The notes: generated by a model from the letters alone, not told the origin. A DNA stretch of 64,000 nucleotides from Aidingimonas lacisalsi (GCF_008079445.1 NZ_VRYH01000005.1:310001-374000); one strand, 5' to 3'. Shown: positions 50,005-60,398, counted from the first letter of the stretch. Program-made: numbers and translations.

Positions 50005-50736
50005 TCAGCCCTGGAAAACTCGCCGGCGGGAATTGCCGAGATGTCGCTGCATGCAGCGCGCCGCCGCGTCGCCATCGCCCTCCATGATGCTCTCGTGAAT
50101 ATGCGTGTGCTCTTCCTGTACTTCCGGCAGGTGGTGCAGAGGGCGACGCAAACCCAGACCGCGCGCCAGGTTCTGGCCATACGTGATCGGTTGTTTCAGC
50201 GATAACAGGGTATCGGCGAAATAGCGATTATGAGTGGCTCGAGCAATCGCCAGGTGAAACCCGAAATCGGCATCCACGCCCAAGGCATTGTCACGGATAC
50301 GTTGCTCGAGAAGAGCCAACGCCTTGTCGATCGCCAAGCGATCGTCATCCGTCGCATTGACCGCCGCCAAACGCGCCGACTCAGTTTCCACCGCCAGACG
50401 AAATTCAAAACAGCGCTGAATATCCGCCAAGCTTTCCAGCGGCGCAAAATCCAGCATGGCCCGGGTTGGACGACGACGTACGAAACTGCCCGCCCCCCGA
50501 TGGGAGTCCACCAGTCCATCTTTACGCAATCGCGCCAATGCTTCTCGCACGATCGGCCGTGACACGCCGTGAGAGCGCGCCAACGCGTCCTCCGAAGGCA
50601 GCCGGTCCCCCTCCTCGAACTCCCGTTTGATAATGCGATCGATGATATCGCCGTAGACACGATCACTCAGTTTGGTGGTCTGTCCCTTGACCCCTGATCG
50701 TCGTGGCATATCATCCCGGGATTCATGATTCACCAT
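50005..50736 (-). CDS. GntR/FadR-type regulator of the tartrate operon
   Basis: 243 residues from the ATG at 50736; a GTG just before it has AAGGAG at 6 bases and is a fair alternative. N-terminal winged helix (FEEGDRLPSEDALARSHGVSRPIVREALARL) and C-terminal all-helical FCD domain with metal-ligand histidines (DADFGFHLAIARATHN, HIHESIMEGD). FCD regulators sense small organic acids. It is read in the same direction as tctC-tctA-tctB-tarD, so tartrate or its product is the likely effector. Confidence 0.9.
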   Translation of the reverse strand: MVNHESRDDMPRRSGVKGQTTKLSDRVYGDIIDRIIKREFEEGDRLPSEDALARSHGVSRPIVREALARLRKDGLVDSHRGAGSFVRRRPTRAMLDFAPLESLADIQRCFEFRLAVETESARLAAVNATDDDRLAIDKALALLEQRIRDNALGVDADFGFHLAIARATHNRYFADTLLSLKQPITYGQNLARGLGLRRPLHHLPEVQEEHTHIHESIMEGDGDAAARCMQRHLGNSRRRVFQG

Positions 50737-50772
50737 CACGCGCGACTCCTTCTGGACTGCCTATGCTCTACG

Positions 50773-50919
50773 CTAGGGCTCGTCTGAAAAGCCGACGAGC
50801 GAAGGTCAGACAAGGCAAAAATCAGCGAGAAAGCGGAGTTTACGAGTTGTAAATGAGCATTTTGAGCTGATTTTTAACGAAGTATGACCGAGCACAGGCA
50901 CTTTTCAGACAGAGCCTAG
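50773..50919. mobile_element. Short MITE-like element
   Basis: About 147 bp flanked by CTAG on both sides. Ends are imperfect inverted repeats: GGCTC-GTCTGAAAAG at the left and, reverse complemented, GCTCTGTCTGAAAAG at the right, differing by one indel and end base. The interior has AAAAATCAGC (50817-50826) answered by GCTGATTTTT (50866-50875), so the whole folds on itself. It has no coding frame. CTAG could be a 4-bp target duplication, as made by some IS5-type transposases. It lies between the GntR regulator and argE. Confidence 0.7.
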
Positions 50920-51009
50920 CGCGCATTGCGATGAATCGCTAATCGCATCAATATCCCCGTCGAAGTCTGCCGTGGTACGGTAAGCGCAACGAGGGTCTGG
51001 AGCGAGCAA

Positions 51010-52173
51010 ATGACAACCGCCAAGCACATGCTAGAGTCGCTAATCGGTTTTGCCACGGTATCGCGCGACTCCAACCTGGAGCTGATTCGATTCGTCGAAC
51101 GATTTCTCGACGAACACGGGGTGCCGCATCAACGCATTGAAAACGATGACGGCAGCAAGTCCAACCTACTGGCACGTATCGGTCCCAAGCACGAAGGCGG
51201 CGTAGTGCTCTCGGGACATACCGATGTCGTACCTGTCGATGGCCAGCCCTGGAGCAGTGACCCTTTCACGCTCACCGACAAGGGCGATGGTCGCCTTTAC
51301 GGTCGCGGTAGCTGCGACATGAAAGGCTTTATCGCCTGTGCCCTGGCACAGGTACCCGTGTGGGCCCGACAGGAACTCGATCGCCCCATCTTCCTGACAC
51401 TCTCCTATGACGAGGAAGTCGGCTGTCTTGGTGCCCCACGCCTGATCGATCGGCTGATGGAAGATCAGCCCGCGCCCAGCACCGTCATCGTCGGTGAACC
51501 GACGTCAATGGCCCCCGTCGTCGCACAAAAGGGCATCACCAACCTACGCACCACCATCACGGGTCAGGAAGCGCATTCCAGCCAGGTCTATCAAGGGGTA
51601 TCCGCGATTCACATTGCCGCACGCCTGGTCACCAAGATCGAAGACATCATGGGCGACTTGCGCGCCGAGGGACATGTCGATGAAGCCTTCAATGTCGCTC
51701 ACTCCAGCCTGCATGTCGGCAAGATCCAGGGAGGAACGGCCATCAATATCATGGCGCGCGAATGCCATTTCGATTGGGAAATTCGCCACCTGCCTCAAGA
51801 CAATGTGGAGGCATTGCTCGAACGGCTGACGGCGTTCGCCGATGAACTCCAGGCCGGGTTACGGCAACGTGCCCCGTCGATCAGGATCGATACCGAATTC
51901 CTTACCCGCACCGTACCGGCGCTGGCTGATCGCGACAACCAGGACGCATTGACGCTCTGTCACCAGCTACTGGGCCGGCGGCGCAACGAAGCCGTTGCCT
52001 ACGCCACCGAAGCCGGTCAATTTCAGGCAGCCGGACTATCCACGATCATTTGTGGCCCGGGCAGTATTGCACAGGCACATCAACCTGACGAATATCTCGA
52101 ACTCGAACAACTGGAGGCCGGTGAGCGTTTCATGGCACACCTGGGGGATACGCTGACAGCTAGCCGCGAGTAG
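51010..52173 (+). CDS. argE: Acetylornithine deacetylase (M20 metallopeptidase family)
   Basis: 387 residues, similar to E. coli ArgE. Two-zinc site residues: LSGHTDVVPVDGQPW, RLYGRGSCDMKGF, LSYDEEVGCLGA (catalytic Glu pair), VGEPTSM and IAQAHQPDEYLEL. It releases acetate from N-acetylornithine in linear arginine synthesis. It is not next to other arg genes; a role on another N-acyl amino acid cannot be excluded. GGAG stands 7 bases before the ATG. Confidence 0.9.
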   Translation: MTTAKHMLESLIGFATVSRDSNLELIRFVERFLDEHGVPHQRIENDDGSKSNLLARIGPKHEGGVVLSGHTDVVPVDGQPWSSDPFTLTDKGDGRLYGRGSCDMKGFIACALAQVPVWARQELDRPIFLTLSYDEEVGCLGAPRLIDRLMEDQPAPSTVIVGEPTSMAPVVAQKGITNLRTTITGQEAHSSQVYQGVSAIHIAARLVTKIEDIMGDLRAEGHVDEAFNVAHSSLHVGKIQGGTAINIMARECHFDWEIRHLPQDNVEALLERLTAFADELQAGLRQRAPSIRIDTEFLTRTVPALADRDNQDALTLCHQLLGRRRNEAVAYATEAGQFQAAGLSTIICGPGSIAQAHQPDEYLELEQLEAGERFMAHLGDTLTASRE

Positions 52174-52180
52174 GGCTATC

Positions 52181-52206
52181 AACATATTGCTCGTATGTTC
52201 AACATA
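52181..52206 (+). promoter_or_regulatory. Operator-like inverted repeat before the GntR gene
   Basis: AACATA (52181-52186), TATGTT (52194-52199) and again AACATA (52201-52206) give one inverted pair with 7-bp spacing and a third arm. It lies 39 bp before the regulator start, a usual place for autoregulation. Confidence 0.55.
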
Positions 52207-52244
52207 TGGCACTTTGAGGCAACATTTTCCCTGGAAGACAGACT

Positions 52245-53003
52245 GTGAAGGCAACCGCGTCCAAGCCATCGACTCGTCCCAGCATCGCCGAATACCTGGC
52301 CGAGACCATCTTTTCCGGACGCTATCAACCCGGCGACTTCGTACCCAAGGAGACCGATCTCGCCCAGCAGTTCGCTCTCAACCGTTCTGCCGTGCGGAGT
52401 GATCTGCGTCAGTTGGTGGATACCGGAATCATCGAACGCATTTCCGGCCACGGCTCCAAGGTCAGGGATTACGAATCCTGGAACATTCTCGACCCGGCAG
52501 TCACCGACTGGATGACGCGCTATGCTGCACCCAATCCGCGAATTCACCGTGAGATTCTGGCATTCCGCCTGGACGTCGAGCCCTATGTCGCCATGACTGC
52601 CGCCCGGCGCGCCAAGGCTCGCGACCTGGTCGCCATCGAGGAAGCCTTCGAAGGGATGGAACGAAATTTCTACGACGCCAGTTGTGCCGAAGAGCGTCGG
52701 CTGCACAACGACTACGATGTAGCGTTTCACGTTGCGATCTACAAGGCGACGCACAATATCGTCTGGTCACAGCTGTCACATATCCTGAAACCTTCGATCT
52801 ATCTGTTGGTCTCGATGTCCAACGTCAGCGCAACCGACCCCGAAGACAGCCTGGAAAGACACCGTGAGGTCATGGAGTGCATACGCACCCGCCGCCCCAG
52901 AGATGCTTTCCTGGCCGCTCAGGCCGTACTCGACGGTACCGCCGACGCGCTGGGCATTGAGCCCGGTGGCAGCACATTGGGGCGAGATCTCGACCCACAC
53001 TGA
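52245..53003 (+). CDS. GntR family regulator with FCD domain
   Basis: 252 residues, GTG start. The winged helix (YQPGDFVPKETDLAQQFALNRSAVRSDLRQL) is followed by an FCD domain with metal histidines (DYDVAFHVAIYKATHN, LERHREVMECI). It resembles regulators of sugar-acid use such as DgoR/LgoR. The gene converges with the pentose operon, whose two dehydratases act on sugar acids, so control of that operon by an aldonate is a reasonable inference; argE upstream is the other possible target. Confidence 0.88.
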   Translation: MKATASKPSTRPSIAEYLAETIFSGRYQPGDFVPKETDLAQQFALNRSAVRSDLRQLVDTGIIERISGHGSKVRDYESWNILDPAVTDWMTRYAAPNPRIHREILAFRLDVEPYVAMTAARRAKARDLVAIEEAFEGMERNFYDASCAEERRLHNDYDVAFHVAIYKATHNIVWSQLSHILKPSIYLLVSMSNVSATDPEDSLERHREVMECIRTRRPRDAFLAAQAVLDGTADALGIEPGGSTLGRDLDPH

Positions 53004-53028
53004 CCTTGGCCGGCGGGCAGCGCAACGG

Positions 53029-53958
53029 TTACGACGTACCGGAGGAAGAGGGATCGAAAGCGGGATACCGGCGCTGCTCCAGCCGACGTTCATAGAGCCC
53101 TTTGACCGCCAGCGTTCCGATGACCAGTGCGCCCCCCACGAATGACAGGGGGGCCGGTCGTTCCCCCAGGATCCCCCAGACCCAGAGCGTGCCCACCACC
53201 ACTTCCAGCAGCAGCAAGAGACCGACTTCCGCCGCCGGCAGATAGAGCGGACCACGCTGGATCAAGGTCACCCCCAACGGCACGATCACCAGACACAGCC
53301 CCACGACGACCAGCCAGCGCTCGATCGGCGGTAACGACACGCCGCCGGATGCCAGTTGGACGAACCCCGCGCCAACCGCCACGATCAATCCTGCGAAGGT
53401 CAACATGGGACTCATATCGACGCCGGGACGAGTCCGACACAGCGTGAAATTGATCGCCAGGGTAGACGCTGCCAACAGCGCAAAGGCGTTGCCCTGCCAC
53501 GAACCGACACCACTATCGTCGAGGGCCACCAACACGATACCGATCACGCACAGTACGATAGCGACCCAGGTTCGCCGGGGGAGACGCTCCTTCAGGATGA
53601 CCCATGACAAGCCGGCGGCAATCAGCGGCGCCCCCGACAGGATCATGAGCACATTGCCGCCCTTGGTATACTGATTGCCGAGCACGAAACCGCAGGTGGT
53701 CAAGCTGAACAACAGCGCCACGCCGATGCCGACCCAGCCACAACGACGATACGCCTGGATCGTTCCATTCCCATGTCGGGCCAGGACGATCAAGAAGAAG
53801 CCCAGTGCCGACAGCAGCCCCCGCCACATCAGAATGTCGGCATCGGGTAAGCCGGCAAGCTTTATCAACAGGGCATCCGGCGACATGACCAGCGCCCCGC
53901 CCCCTGTCAGCAAGAGTCCCTGCTGGCGATGGGACAACGCAGTGAACGACGCTCCCAT
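53029..53958 (-). CDS. EamA/DMT-family transporter at the end of the pentose operon
   Basis: 309 residues with about ten helices in two EamA halves (LLTGGGALVMSPDALLIKLAGL; VVVGTLWVWGILGERPAPLSF). It begins 1 bp after the D-xylonate dehydratase stop and so belongs to the same transcript. It may export an overflow sugar acid or import one; neither can be shown from sequence. Confidence 0.87.
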   Translation of the reverse strand: MGASFTALSHRQQGLLLTGGGALVMSPDALLIKLAGLPDADILMWRGLLSALGFFLIVLARHGNGTIQAYRRCGWVGIGVALLFSLTTCGFVLGNQYTKGGNVLMILSGAPLIAAGLSWVILKERLPRRTWVAIVLCVIGIVLVALDDSGVGSWQGNAFALLAASTLAINFTLCRTRPGVDMSPMLTFAGLIVAVGAGFVQLASGGVSLPPIERWLVVVGLCLVIVPLGVTLIQRGPLYLPAAEVGLLLLLEVVVGTLWVWGILGERPAPLSFVGGALVIGTLAVKGLYERRLEQRRYPAFDPSSSGTS

Positions 53959-53959
53959 G

Positions 53960-55765
53960 TCAGTGATTATCGCGCGGTAGACTACGGCGGGCCACGTCCT
54001 GGTACTTGGTCGCCGGTTCGAGCGTCATGCCGCGATCGAGCGGTTCGACCATGCTGCGCTGAATCTCCTGCCAGGGGGTCTGATGATCGGGATACTGATA
54101 GCCTCCCTGTGCCTCCAGACGTTGACGGCGTGCGTCGAGTTCAGCCTCGTCGATCAATACCCGAACCTCGCCACGTTCCAGATCGATGCGCAAGCGATCC
54201 CCGGTTTCGAGCAATGCCAGACCGCCGCCAGTCGCGGCTTCCGGTGAGGCATTGAGAATCGAAGGCGAACCGGATGTGCCCGACTGACGGCCATCGCCCA
54301 GGCATGGCAACGACTCGATACCCTGCCGGATCAAGGCTTCCGGCGGTTGCATGTTGACCACCTCGGCGCCACCAGGATGGCCGACCGGCCCGGCCCCTCG
54401 CATCACCAGGATCGTGTTCTCATCGATGGACAACGATGGATCATCGATCCGGGCGTGATAGTCTTCCGATCCATCGAAGACCGCTACCCGGCCCTCGAAC
54501 GCATTCGGATCATCCGCATCGTTCAGGAAGCGCTGACGAAATTCGCGCGAGATGACGCTGGTTTTCATCAACGCGGAGTCGAACAGGTTGCCCTTGAGAT
54601 TGAGAAAGCCGGCATGTTCGACCAGGGGATTGCCATAACGACGAATGACTTCGTCATCCGTCGTTTCGCTCCCTTGCACGTTAGCTGCCAAGGCCTGTCC
54701 GTTGACGGTCATGGCGTCACCGTTCAGACGTCCGGCGCTCAGCAGTTCATGAATCACAGCCGGCACGCCGCCGGCACGGTGAAACTCTTCGCCGAGATAG
54801 GCGCCTGCCGGCATCACATTGGCCAACAATGGAATCTCGTGACCGAGTCGCTGCCAGTCATCGTTGTCCAGCTCGACGCCGGCATGACGGGCGATGGCAT
54901 TGACGTGAATCGGCGCATTCGAGGATCCCCCCAGTGCCGAGCAGACCACGATCGCGTTCTCGAAAGCGGCCCGGGTCAGGATGTCGGAGGGACGCAGATC
55001 CTCCCAGACCATGGCAACACTGCGTTCGCCCGTCTGGTAGGCGATCATGCTGCGCTCCTTGTACGGACCGGGAACCATCGCCGAGCCCGGCAAGCTCATC
55101 CCCAGCGTCTCGGCCATGGAATTCATGGTCGAAGCCGTTCCCATCGTGTTGCAGTGTCCCACCGAAGGCGCCGAATCCGTGGCACGCGACAGGAACTCAT
55201 CGTAGTCGATATCTCCCGCCGCCAGGCGCTTGCGCAGCTCCCAAATAATAGTGCCGGACCCGACGCGCTCGCTACCGCGCCAGCCATTGAGCATCGGCCC
55301 TCCGGATAGCACGATAGCCGGGATGTTCACCGTCGCCGCCGCCATCAGACAGGCCGGTGTCGTCTTGTCGCATCCCGTGGTCAATACCACGCCATCCAGC
55401 GGGTAACCGTGCAGGACCTCCACCAGCCCCAGATACGCCAGGTTGCGGTCCAGTGCCGCCGTGGGTCGGCGCGCATTCTCATGAATGGGGTGCAAGGGGA
55501 ATTCGAACGGTACGCCCCCCGCCGCGCGAATACCGTCCTTGACCCGCTTGACCAATTCGATGTGATGACGGTTGCACGGTGTCAGATCGGATCCGGATTG
55601 GGCGATACCAATGATCGGCTTACCGCTGGACAGTTCTTCCAGCGTCAATCCGTAGTTCATGTAACGCTCGATACATAACGCCGTCGTCGCAGGGTGTTCG
55701 GGATTGTCGAACCACCAGCGCGAGCGCAGTTGATCAGGGGTCACCAAGGGCTTCGAATCACTCAT
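53960..55765 (-). CDS. xylD: D-xylonate dehydratase (IlvD/Edd family)
   Basis: 601 residues from the ATG at 55765. It resembles Caulobacter XylD throughout: [23 protein letters not shown]-type start, [53 protein letters not shown] and [20 protein letters not shown]. The three cluster cysteines (PCNR, GCDK, GHCN) are present. It removes water from D-xylonate to give 2-keto-3-deoxy-D-xylonate in the Weimberg or Dahms route. It lies 260 bp after the arabonate dehydratase gene; that gap holds a small GGAGGC/GCCTCC hairpin and no gene. Confidence 0.88.
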   Translation of the reverse strand: MSDSKPLVTPDQLRSRWWFDNPEHPATTALCIERYMNYGLTLEELSSGKPIIGIAQSGSDLTPCNRHHIELVKRVKDGIRAAGGVPFEFPLHPIHENARRPTAALDRNLAYLGLVEVLHGYPLDGVVLTTGCDKTTPACLMAAATVNIPAIVLSGGPMLNGWRGSERVGSGTIIWELRKRLAAGDIDYDEFLSRATDSAPSVGHCNTMGTASTMNSMAETLGMSLPGSAMVPGPYKERSMIAYQTGERSVAMVWEDLRPSDILTRAAFENAIVVCSALGGSSNAPIHVNAIARHAGVELDNDDWQRLGHEIPLLANVMPAGAYLGEEFHRAGGVPAVIHELLSAGRLNGDAMTVNGQALAANVQGSETTDDEVIRRYGNPLVEHAGFLNLKGNLFDSALMKTSVISREFRQRFLNDADDPNAFEGRVAVFDGSEDYHARIDDPSLSIDENTILVMRGAGPVGHPGGAEVVNMQPPEALIRQGIESLPCLGDGRQSGTSGSPSILNASPEAATGGGLALLETGDRLRIDLERGEVRVLIDEAELDARRQRLEAQGGYQYPDHQTPWQEIQRSMVEPLDRGMTLEPATKYQDVARRSLPRDNH

Positions 55766-56025
55766 AACGTGCCTATTCTTGATCGCTGGATATTTGTGTG
55801 GGTCGCACCGCCCATCATGACTGACCGGCTCGACGCAGGAGGCCTTCGCCTCCCAGCCAGGCGAGAATACCAGATAACGCCGACACGACGGGATGATTGC
55901 CGGCCCAACCCGACAAGACACCAGCACTGCCCCTCACTGCATCAACGTCAGTTCGACGGCCAGACTCAGACCATCGAACCGATACGTCAACGGAGCCTGA
56001 TCATCGAGCAGTGGCTGGTATGGGG

Positions 56026-57771
56026 TCAATGCGAGTGTCTGGGGACTTCAGCGCCTCGCTTGCCGATCAGGAAGTCGAAGTCGCAACCCTCGTCGGCCTG
56101 CAGTACATGCTCAATGTAGAGTTGGCGATACCCACCATCGCTGGCAATACGCCGAGATGTCGCGGTGGGATCGTCTTCCGCCAGGCGACGCGACAGTTCG
56201 TCATCGCCGATATCCAGGTGCAAGCGTCCAGACTCACAATCGAGTTCGATCCAGTCACCGTCGCGTACCGCGGCCAGCGGGCCGCCCGCCGCTGATTCCG
56301 GTGCCACATGCAGTACCACGGTGCCATAAGCCGTGCCACTCATGCGGGCATCGGATATGCGCACCATGTCGTTCACGCCCTGCTCCAGCAGCTTGGCGGG
56401 TAGCCCCATGTTGCCGACTTCCGCCATGCCGTGATAGCCGCGCGGACCGCAGTTTCGCATCACCAGGATACTGTCGGCATCGACATCCAGATCGGGGTCG
56501 TTGATGCGCGCCTTGTAGTGATCGAAATCGTCGAAGACGACCGCCCGACCGCGATGTTTCATCAATTCAGGGCTCGCCGCCGATGGCTTGAGCACAGCCC
56601 CACGCGGTGCGAGGTTACCATGCAGCACGCACATGCCACCGTCCTCGCGCAGCGGATTGTCGAGCGGACGAATCACCTCGTCATTGTAGATGGGTGCCTC
56701 TTTGACGTTCTCCCACAGCGACTGGCCGTTGACGGTCAAGGCCTGCTTGTGAGGTAACCGGTCGTCCTCGCCCAAGCGACGCAATACGGCAGGCAAACCG
56801 CCGGCATAATAGAACTCTTCCATCAGGAAACGACCCGAGGGCTGCAGATCGACGATGGTCGGCGTACCACGGCCGATACGGGTCCAATCATCGAGAGCAA
56901 GATCGACTCCGATACGCCCCGCGATCGCCTTGAGATGCACCACGGCATTGGTGGAGCCCCCGATCGCGGCATTGGTACGGATCGCATTTTCGAACGACTC
57001 GCGCGTCAACACCTTGGAGAGAGTAAGGTCTTCGTCGACCATGTCGACGATACGATTCCCCGACAAGTGCGCCATGACATAGCGTCGCGAATCCACCGCT
57101 GGTATCGCTGCATTATGGGGCAGCGACACCCCCAGGGATTCGGCCATGCAGGCCATGGTCGATGCCGTTCCCATGGTATTGCAGGTCCCGGCGGAACGCG
57201 ACATGCCCGCTTCGGCGGCCATGAAGTCGTGCATCGAGATCTTGCCCGCCTTGACGTCTTCCGACAGCTGCCAGACGACGGTACCGGATCCGATGTCCTT
57301 GCCATGATGCTTGCCATTGAGCATCGGACCGCCAGTAACGACGATCGTCGGCAGATCGCAACTCGCCGCCCCCATCAATAATGCCGGCGTGGTCTTGTCG
57401 CACCCGACCAGTAGCACCACGGCATCGACCGGGTTGCCGCGGATCGACTCCTCGACATCCATGCTTGCCAGGTTGCGAGTGAACATGGCCGTCGGCCGCA
57501 GCAGGGATTCACCGTTGGAGAATACCGGAAATTCCACCGGATACCCGCCTGCTTCGAGCACCCCCTTCTTGACGTGTTCCGCCAATTTACGGAAGTGGGC
57601 GTTGCAGGGCGTCAACTCCGACCAGGTATTGCAGATGCCGATGATCGGCTTGCCCTGGAACTCGTGATCGGGAATCCCCTGATTCTTCATCCAACTGCGA
57701 TACATGAATCCATTCTTGTCGGCAGTGCCGAACCACTCGGCACTGCGCAAGGGACGCTTGCGGTCGGTCAT
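56026..57771 (-). CDS. araC: L-arabonate dehydratase (IlvD/Edd family)
   Basis: 581 residues. Start RSAEWFGTADKNGFMYRSWMK and the blocks [53 protein letters not shown] and RISDARMSGTAYGTVVLHV are those of sugar-acid dehydratases of the L-arabonate/galactonate group; cluster cysteines are intact. It converts L-arabonate to 2-keto-3-deoxy-L-arabonate. The symbol follows Azospirillum usage (araC as dehydratase, not the E. coli regulator). It follows araH by 24 bp, so the imported sugar is probably L-arabinose. Confidence 0.87.
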   Translation of the reverse strand: MTDRKRPLRSAEWFGTADKNGFMYRSWMKNQGIPDHEFQGKPIIGICNTWSELTPCNAHFRKLAEHVKKGVLEAGGYPVEFPVFSNGESLLRPTAMFTRNLASMDVEESIRGNPVDAVVLLVGCDKTTPALLMGAASCDLPTIVVTGGPMLNGKHHGKDIGSGTVVWQLSEDVKAGKISMHDFMAAEAGMSRSAGTCNTMGTASTMACMAESLGVSLPHNAAIPAVDSRRYVMAHLSGNRIVDMVDEDLTLSKVLTRESFENAIRTNAAIGGSTNAVVHLKAIAGRIGVDLALDDWTRIGRGTPTIVDLQPSGRFLMEEFYYAGGLPAVLRRLGEDDRLPHKQALTVNGQSLWENVKEAPIYNDEVIRPLDNPLREDGGMCVLHGNLAPRGAVLKPSAASPELMKHRGRAVVFDDFDHYKARINDPDLDVDADSILVMRNCGPRGYHGMAEVGNMGLPAKLLEQGVNDMVRISDARMSGTAYGTVVLHVAPESAAGGPLAAVRDGDWIELDCESGRLHLDIGDDELSRRLAEDDPTATSRRIASDGGYRQLYIEHVLQADEGCDFDFLIGKRGAEVPRHSH

Positions 57772-57795
57772 ATAACGTTCTCCTGAAACAAACGA

Positions 57796-58812
57796 TCAGG
57801 CACGCTGGCGGCGAGTCTGCTTCCAGCGGTCGAACATCACCGCCAGCAGTAGGATCGCGCCACGCACCAAGTACTGATAGAAAGTAGGGACGTTGAGCAG
57901 GCCCATGGCATTCTGCACGCACCCCATGATCATGACACCGACCAGCACGCCGGTAATGGTTGCGACACCCCCCGACAGGGCAACGCCCCCCAAGACACAG
58001 GCCGAAATCACGGCCAGTTCGAGTCCCATGGATGTATTCGGGTCACCAAGCCCCATGCGGGAAGCGAGCAGGACACCTGTCACGCCCGCCACGACACCCT
58101 GTAGACCAAACACGATGACCTTGAGTCGACGTACGTTGACCCCCGCCAGCGCGGCGGCCTCGCTATTGCCCCCGGTGGCCAGTACATTACGGCCGAATGC
58201 GGTGAGATTGAGCAGAATGCCGAAAATCACGAAACAGGCGATCATCGCCCATACGGGCAGAGTCAGGCCAAGGAAGGAGGCCCGGCCCAGTTCGAAGAAC
58301 GCCGGCACGGTTACCATGACGGCGTCGCCGCCGGACGTGATATACGCCAGACCGCGCACGAACTCCATGGCTGCCAGGGTGGCAATCAGCGAATTGATGC
58401 CGAACTTGGCCACCACGAAACCATTGAACGCCCCCACGGCGCCCCCGGCGGCGACCCCGGCGAGCACACCGATGAAGACGCTGCCCACCGCGGAGGTGAC
58501 GACAGCAGCCACAACGCCGGTGAAGGCAACGATCGAGGCCACCGAGAGATCCACTTCTCCCAGCGCCAGCACCATCATCATGGTGGTCGAAATCGTGCCG
58601 ATCAGGGTCACCGACAACAGCAACCCCACCATATTGCGTCCTGTCAGGAAGTCAGGGATGAACACTGACAATGCAACGAACAGGATGACGAAAATGCCAA
58701 TCAGACCCGACGTATCGAGCAGAGTCCGCAACGGCTTGGACAGTCCTTGCCGGCCGTCGGGCCGTGCTGGCGCCTCCATTTCATCATCTTGTGCTAATTT
58801 TTGTGTCGTCAT
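57796..58812 (-). CDS. araH: L-arabinose ABC transporter permease
   Basis: 338 residues from the ATG at 58812 (AGAGAG 8 bases upstream); a GTG two codons earlier is possible. About ten helices; LALGEVDLSVASIVAFTGVVAA, GAFNGFVVAKFGINSLIATLA and GGNSEAAALAGVNVRRLK are typical of AraH/RbsC permeases. It forms the membrane channel with AraG as ATPase. A long cytosolic N-terminus (about 35 residues) precedes the first helix. Confidence 0.92.
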   Translation of the reverse strand: MTTQKLAQDDEMEAPARPDGRQGLSKPLRTLLDTSGLIGIFVILFVALSVFIPDFLTGRNMVGLLLSVTLIGTISTTMMMVLALGEVDLSVASIVAFTGVVAAVVTSAVGSVFIGVLAGVAAGGAVGAFNGFVVAKFGINSLIATLAAMEFVRGLAYITSGGDAVMVTVPAFFELGRASFLGLTLPVWAMIACFVIFGILLNLTAFGRNVLATGGNSEAAALAGVNVRRLKVIVFGLQGVVAGVTGVLLASRMGLGDPNTSMGLELAVISACVLGGVALSGGVATITGVLVGVMIMGCVQNAMGLLNVPTFYQYLVRGAILLLAVMFDRWKQTRRQRA

Positions 58813-58845
58813 GATCACACTCTCTTGAACAGTATCATTACGGGG

Positions 58846-60339
58846 TCAGGCAGGTAGGGCGAGACCGAGCAAGCGTTCGGGCGTCGCGGATTCGCGCGGC
58901 ACGATGTCGATCAGACCACCGTCACGCATGACCCCGATGCGGTCGCAGATCGAGCTGACTTCAGCCAGATCGCTGGATATCACCACTACGCTCTTGCCTT
59001 GTTCCGCCAAGTCGTACAGCAGGGTGTAGATGTCACGTCGAGCACCTACGTCAATACCGCGAGTCGGCTCATCCATGACGAACAGATCGATGTCTTCGGA
59101 CAGCCAACGCGCCAGGATGACCTTCTGCTGGTTGCCGCCGGACAGATTGCTGATCCGAGTCCGTGGCCCGGGCGTCTTGATACTCAAGCGGCGGATATAT
59201 TCTTCGGTATTGGCCATCTCACGCTTGGGATTGCGCAGAATGCCAGCCCGTTTGAAGAAACGGCGGCAACTGATGTTGAGATTGTCCGCCACACTCGCGA
59301 TGGGAAAGATGCCTTGTGATTTACGATCTTCCGGGCACATGGCAATACCGGCACGGATGGCATCCGAGGTACTTTTGAACATTCGCATCTCACCACCGAA
59401 GCGGACTTCGCCGGCTACGGGCGTTTCGACCCCGCATATCAGCCGCATCAACTCACTACGCCCAGCGCCCACGAGCCCGAACAGGCCAAGGACTTCACCA
59501 CGATGAACGTCGAAACTCACCGGCGCACTGAGCCCCTTGCCTTCAATGGCATTGACATCCATCAAGACATTGCCTTGCTGACGCGGGCGGTAGCCATATA
59601 CGTCATCGATGTCACGTCCGACCATTTCACTCACCAAGGTGTCATGATCGAGCGTCGTCAGACTGTCATGCGTGCGGATGTGCTGACCGTCACGGAATAC
59701 CGTCACGGCATCGCACATTTCAAAGACTTCTTCCATCCGGTGTGTGACGTAAAGAACGACGCGTCCCTCGTCACGCAGACGTTTGATGATCTGCTTGAGT
59801 TGACGGGTTTCCTGTACCGACAGACTGCTGGTCGGCTCATCGAACGCGATCACTCGAGCATCACGCAGTAATGCCCGGCCGATCTCGATCATCTGCTGCT
59901 GGCCAATGGACAGGTCACGTACCTTGGTCAGCGGATGTATTTCCTCTTCTCCCAATTCCCGCAGGATGCGCCGCGCCGACTCCTGGAGACGGGAACGGTG
60001 GACAAAACCGCGTTTTTGAGGCAGCTGGCCTAGCAACAGATTTTCGGCCACCGTCATGTTCGGTGACAGGGTCAGTTCCTGATAGATGATGGCAATGCCC
60101 TGTCGAAGCGCTTCGCGTGCATTGGCAAACACATGGCGTTCACCATCGATCCACAATGCTCCCTCAGTGACACGGTTGACGCCACTGAGCACCTTGAGCA
60201 GCGTCGACTTGCCTGCCCCATTTTCGCCCATCAAGGCATGGACCTGCCCGGCATGGACACCAAAACTGATGTCGTCCAACGCACGCACACCGGGAAATTC
60301 AACGCTGATGCCATCGAAACGCAGATAAGGTTCACTCAT
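58846..60339 (-). CDS. araG: L-arabinose ABC transporter ATP-binding protein
   Basis: 497 residues with two ABC modules, as in all monosaccharide importers. First: Walker [15 protein letters not shown], signature [15 protein letters not shown], Walker [12 protein letters not shown]. Second: degenerate [14 protein letters not shown], signature [14 protein letters not shown] and [14 protein letters not shown]. It drives AraH. Place between araF and araH and the pentose enzymes downstream favour arabinose over ribose. Confidence 0.93.
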   Translation of the reverse strand: MSEPYLRFDGISVEFPGVRALDDISFGVHAGQVHALMGENGAGKSTLLKVLSGVNRVTEGALWIDGERHVFANAREALRQGIAIIYQELTLSPNMTVAENLLLGQLPQKRGFVHRSRLQESARRILRELGEEEIHPLTKVRDLSIGQQQMIEIGRALLRDARVIAFDEPTSSLSVQETRQLKQIIKRLRDEGRVVLYVTHRMEEVFEMCDAVTVFRDGQHIRTHDSLTTLDHDTLVSEMVGRDIDDVYGYRPRQQGNVLMDVNAIEGKGLSAPVSFDVHRGEVLGLFGLVGAGRSELMRLICGVETPVAGEVRFGGEMRMFKSTSDAIRAGIAMCPEDRKSQGIFPIASVADNLNISCRRFFKRAGILRNPKREMANTEEYIRRLSIKTPGPRTRISNLSGGNQQKVILARWLSEDIDLFVMDEPTRGIDVGARRDIYTLLYDLAEQGKSVVVISSDLAEVSSICDRIGVMRDGGLIDIVPRESATPERLLGLALPA

Positions 60340-60398
60340 GTTCGTACTCCGTATGCCCGCCAGGCAAACCGCCTGGCAGGCGCTGACGTCGCGGTGGC

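Noticed and set aside
52245-53003. Regulator of argE because it is adjacent
   Set aside because: Family type (sugar-acid FCD regulators) and the nearby dehydratases fit the pentose operon better; left open in the entry.
54347-55309. 320-codon plus-strand frame opposite xylD
   Set aside because: Antisense image of the dehydratase; the minus strand has full-length family similarity and cluster cysteines.
56026-57771. Dihydroxy-acid dehydratase IlvD or phosphogluconate dehydratase Edd
   Set aside because: The blocks match the sugar-acid dehydratase group and it is in one operon with an arabinose importer, not with ilv or zwf/eda genes.
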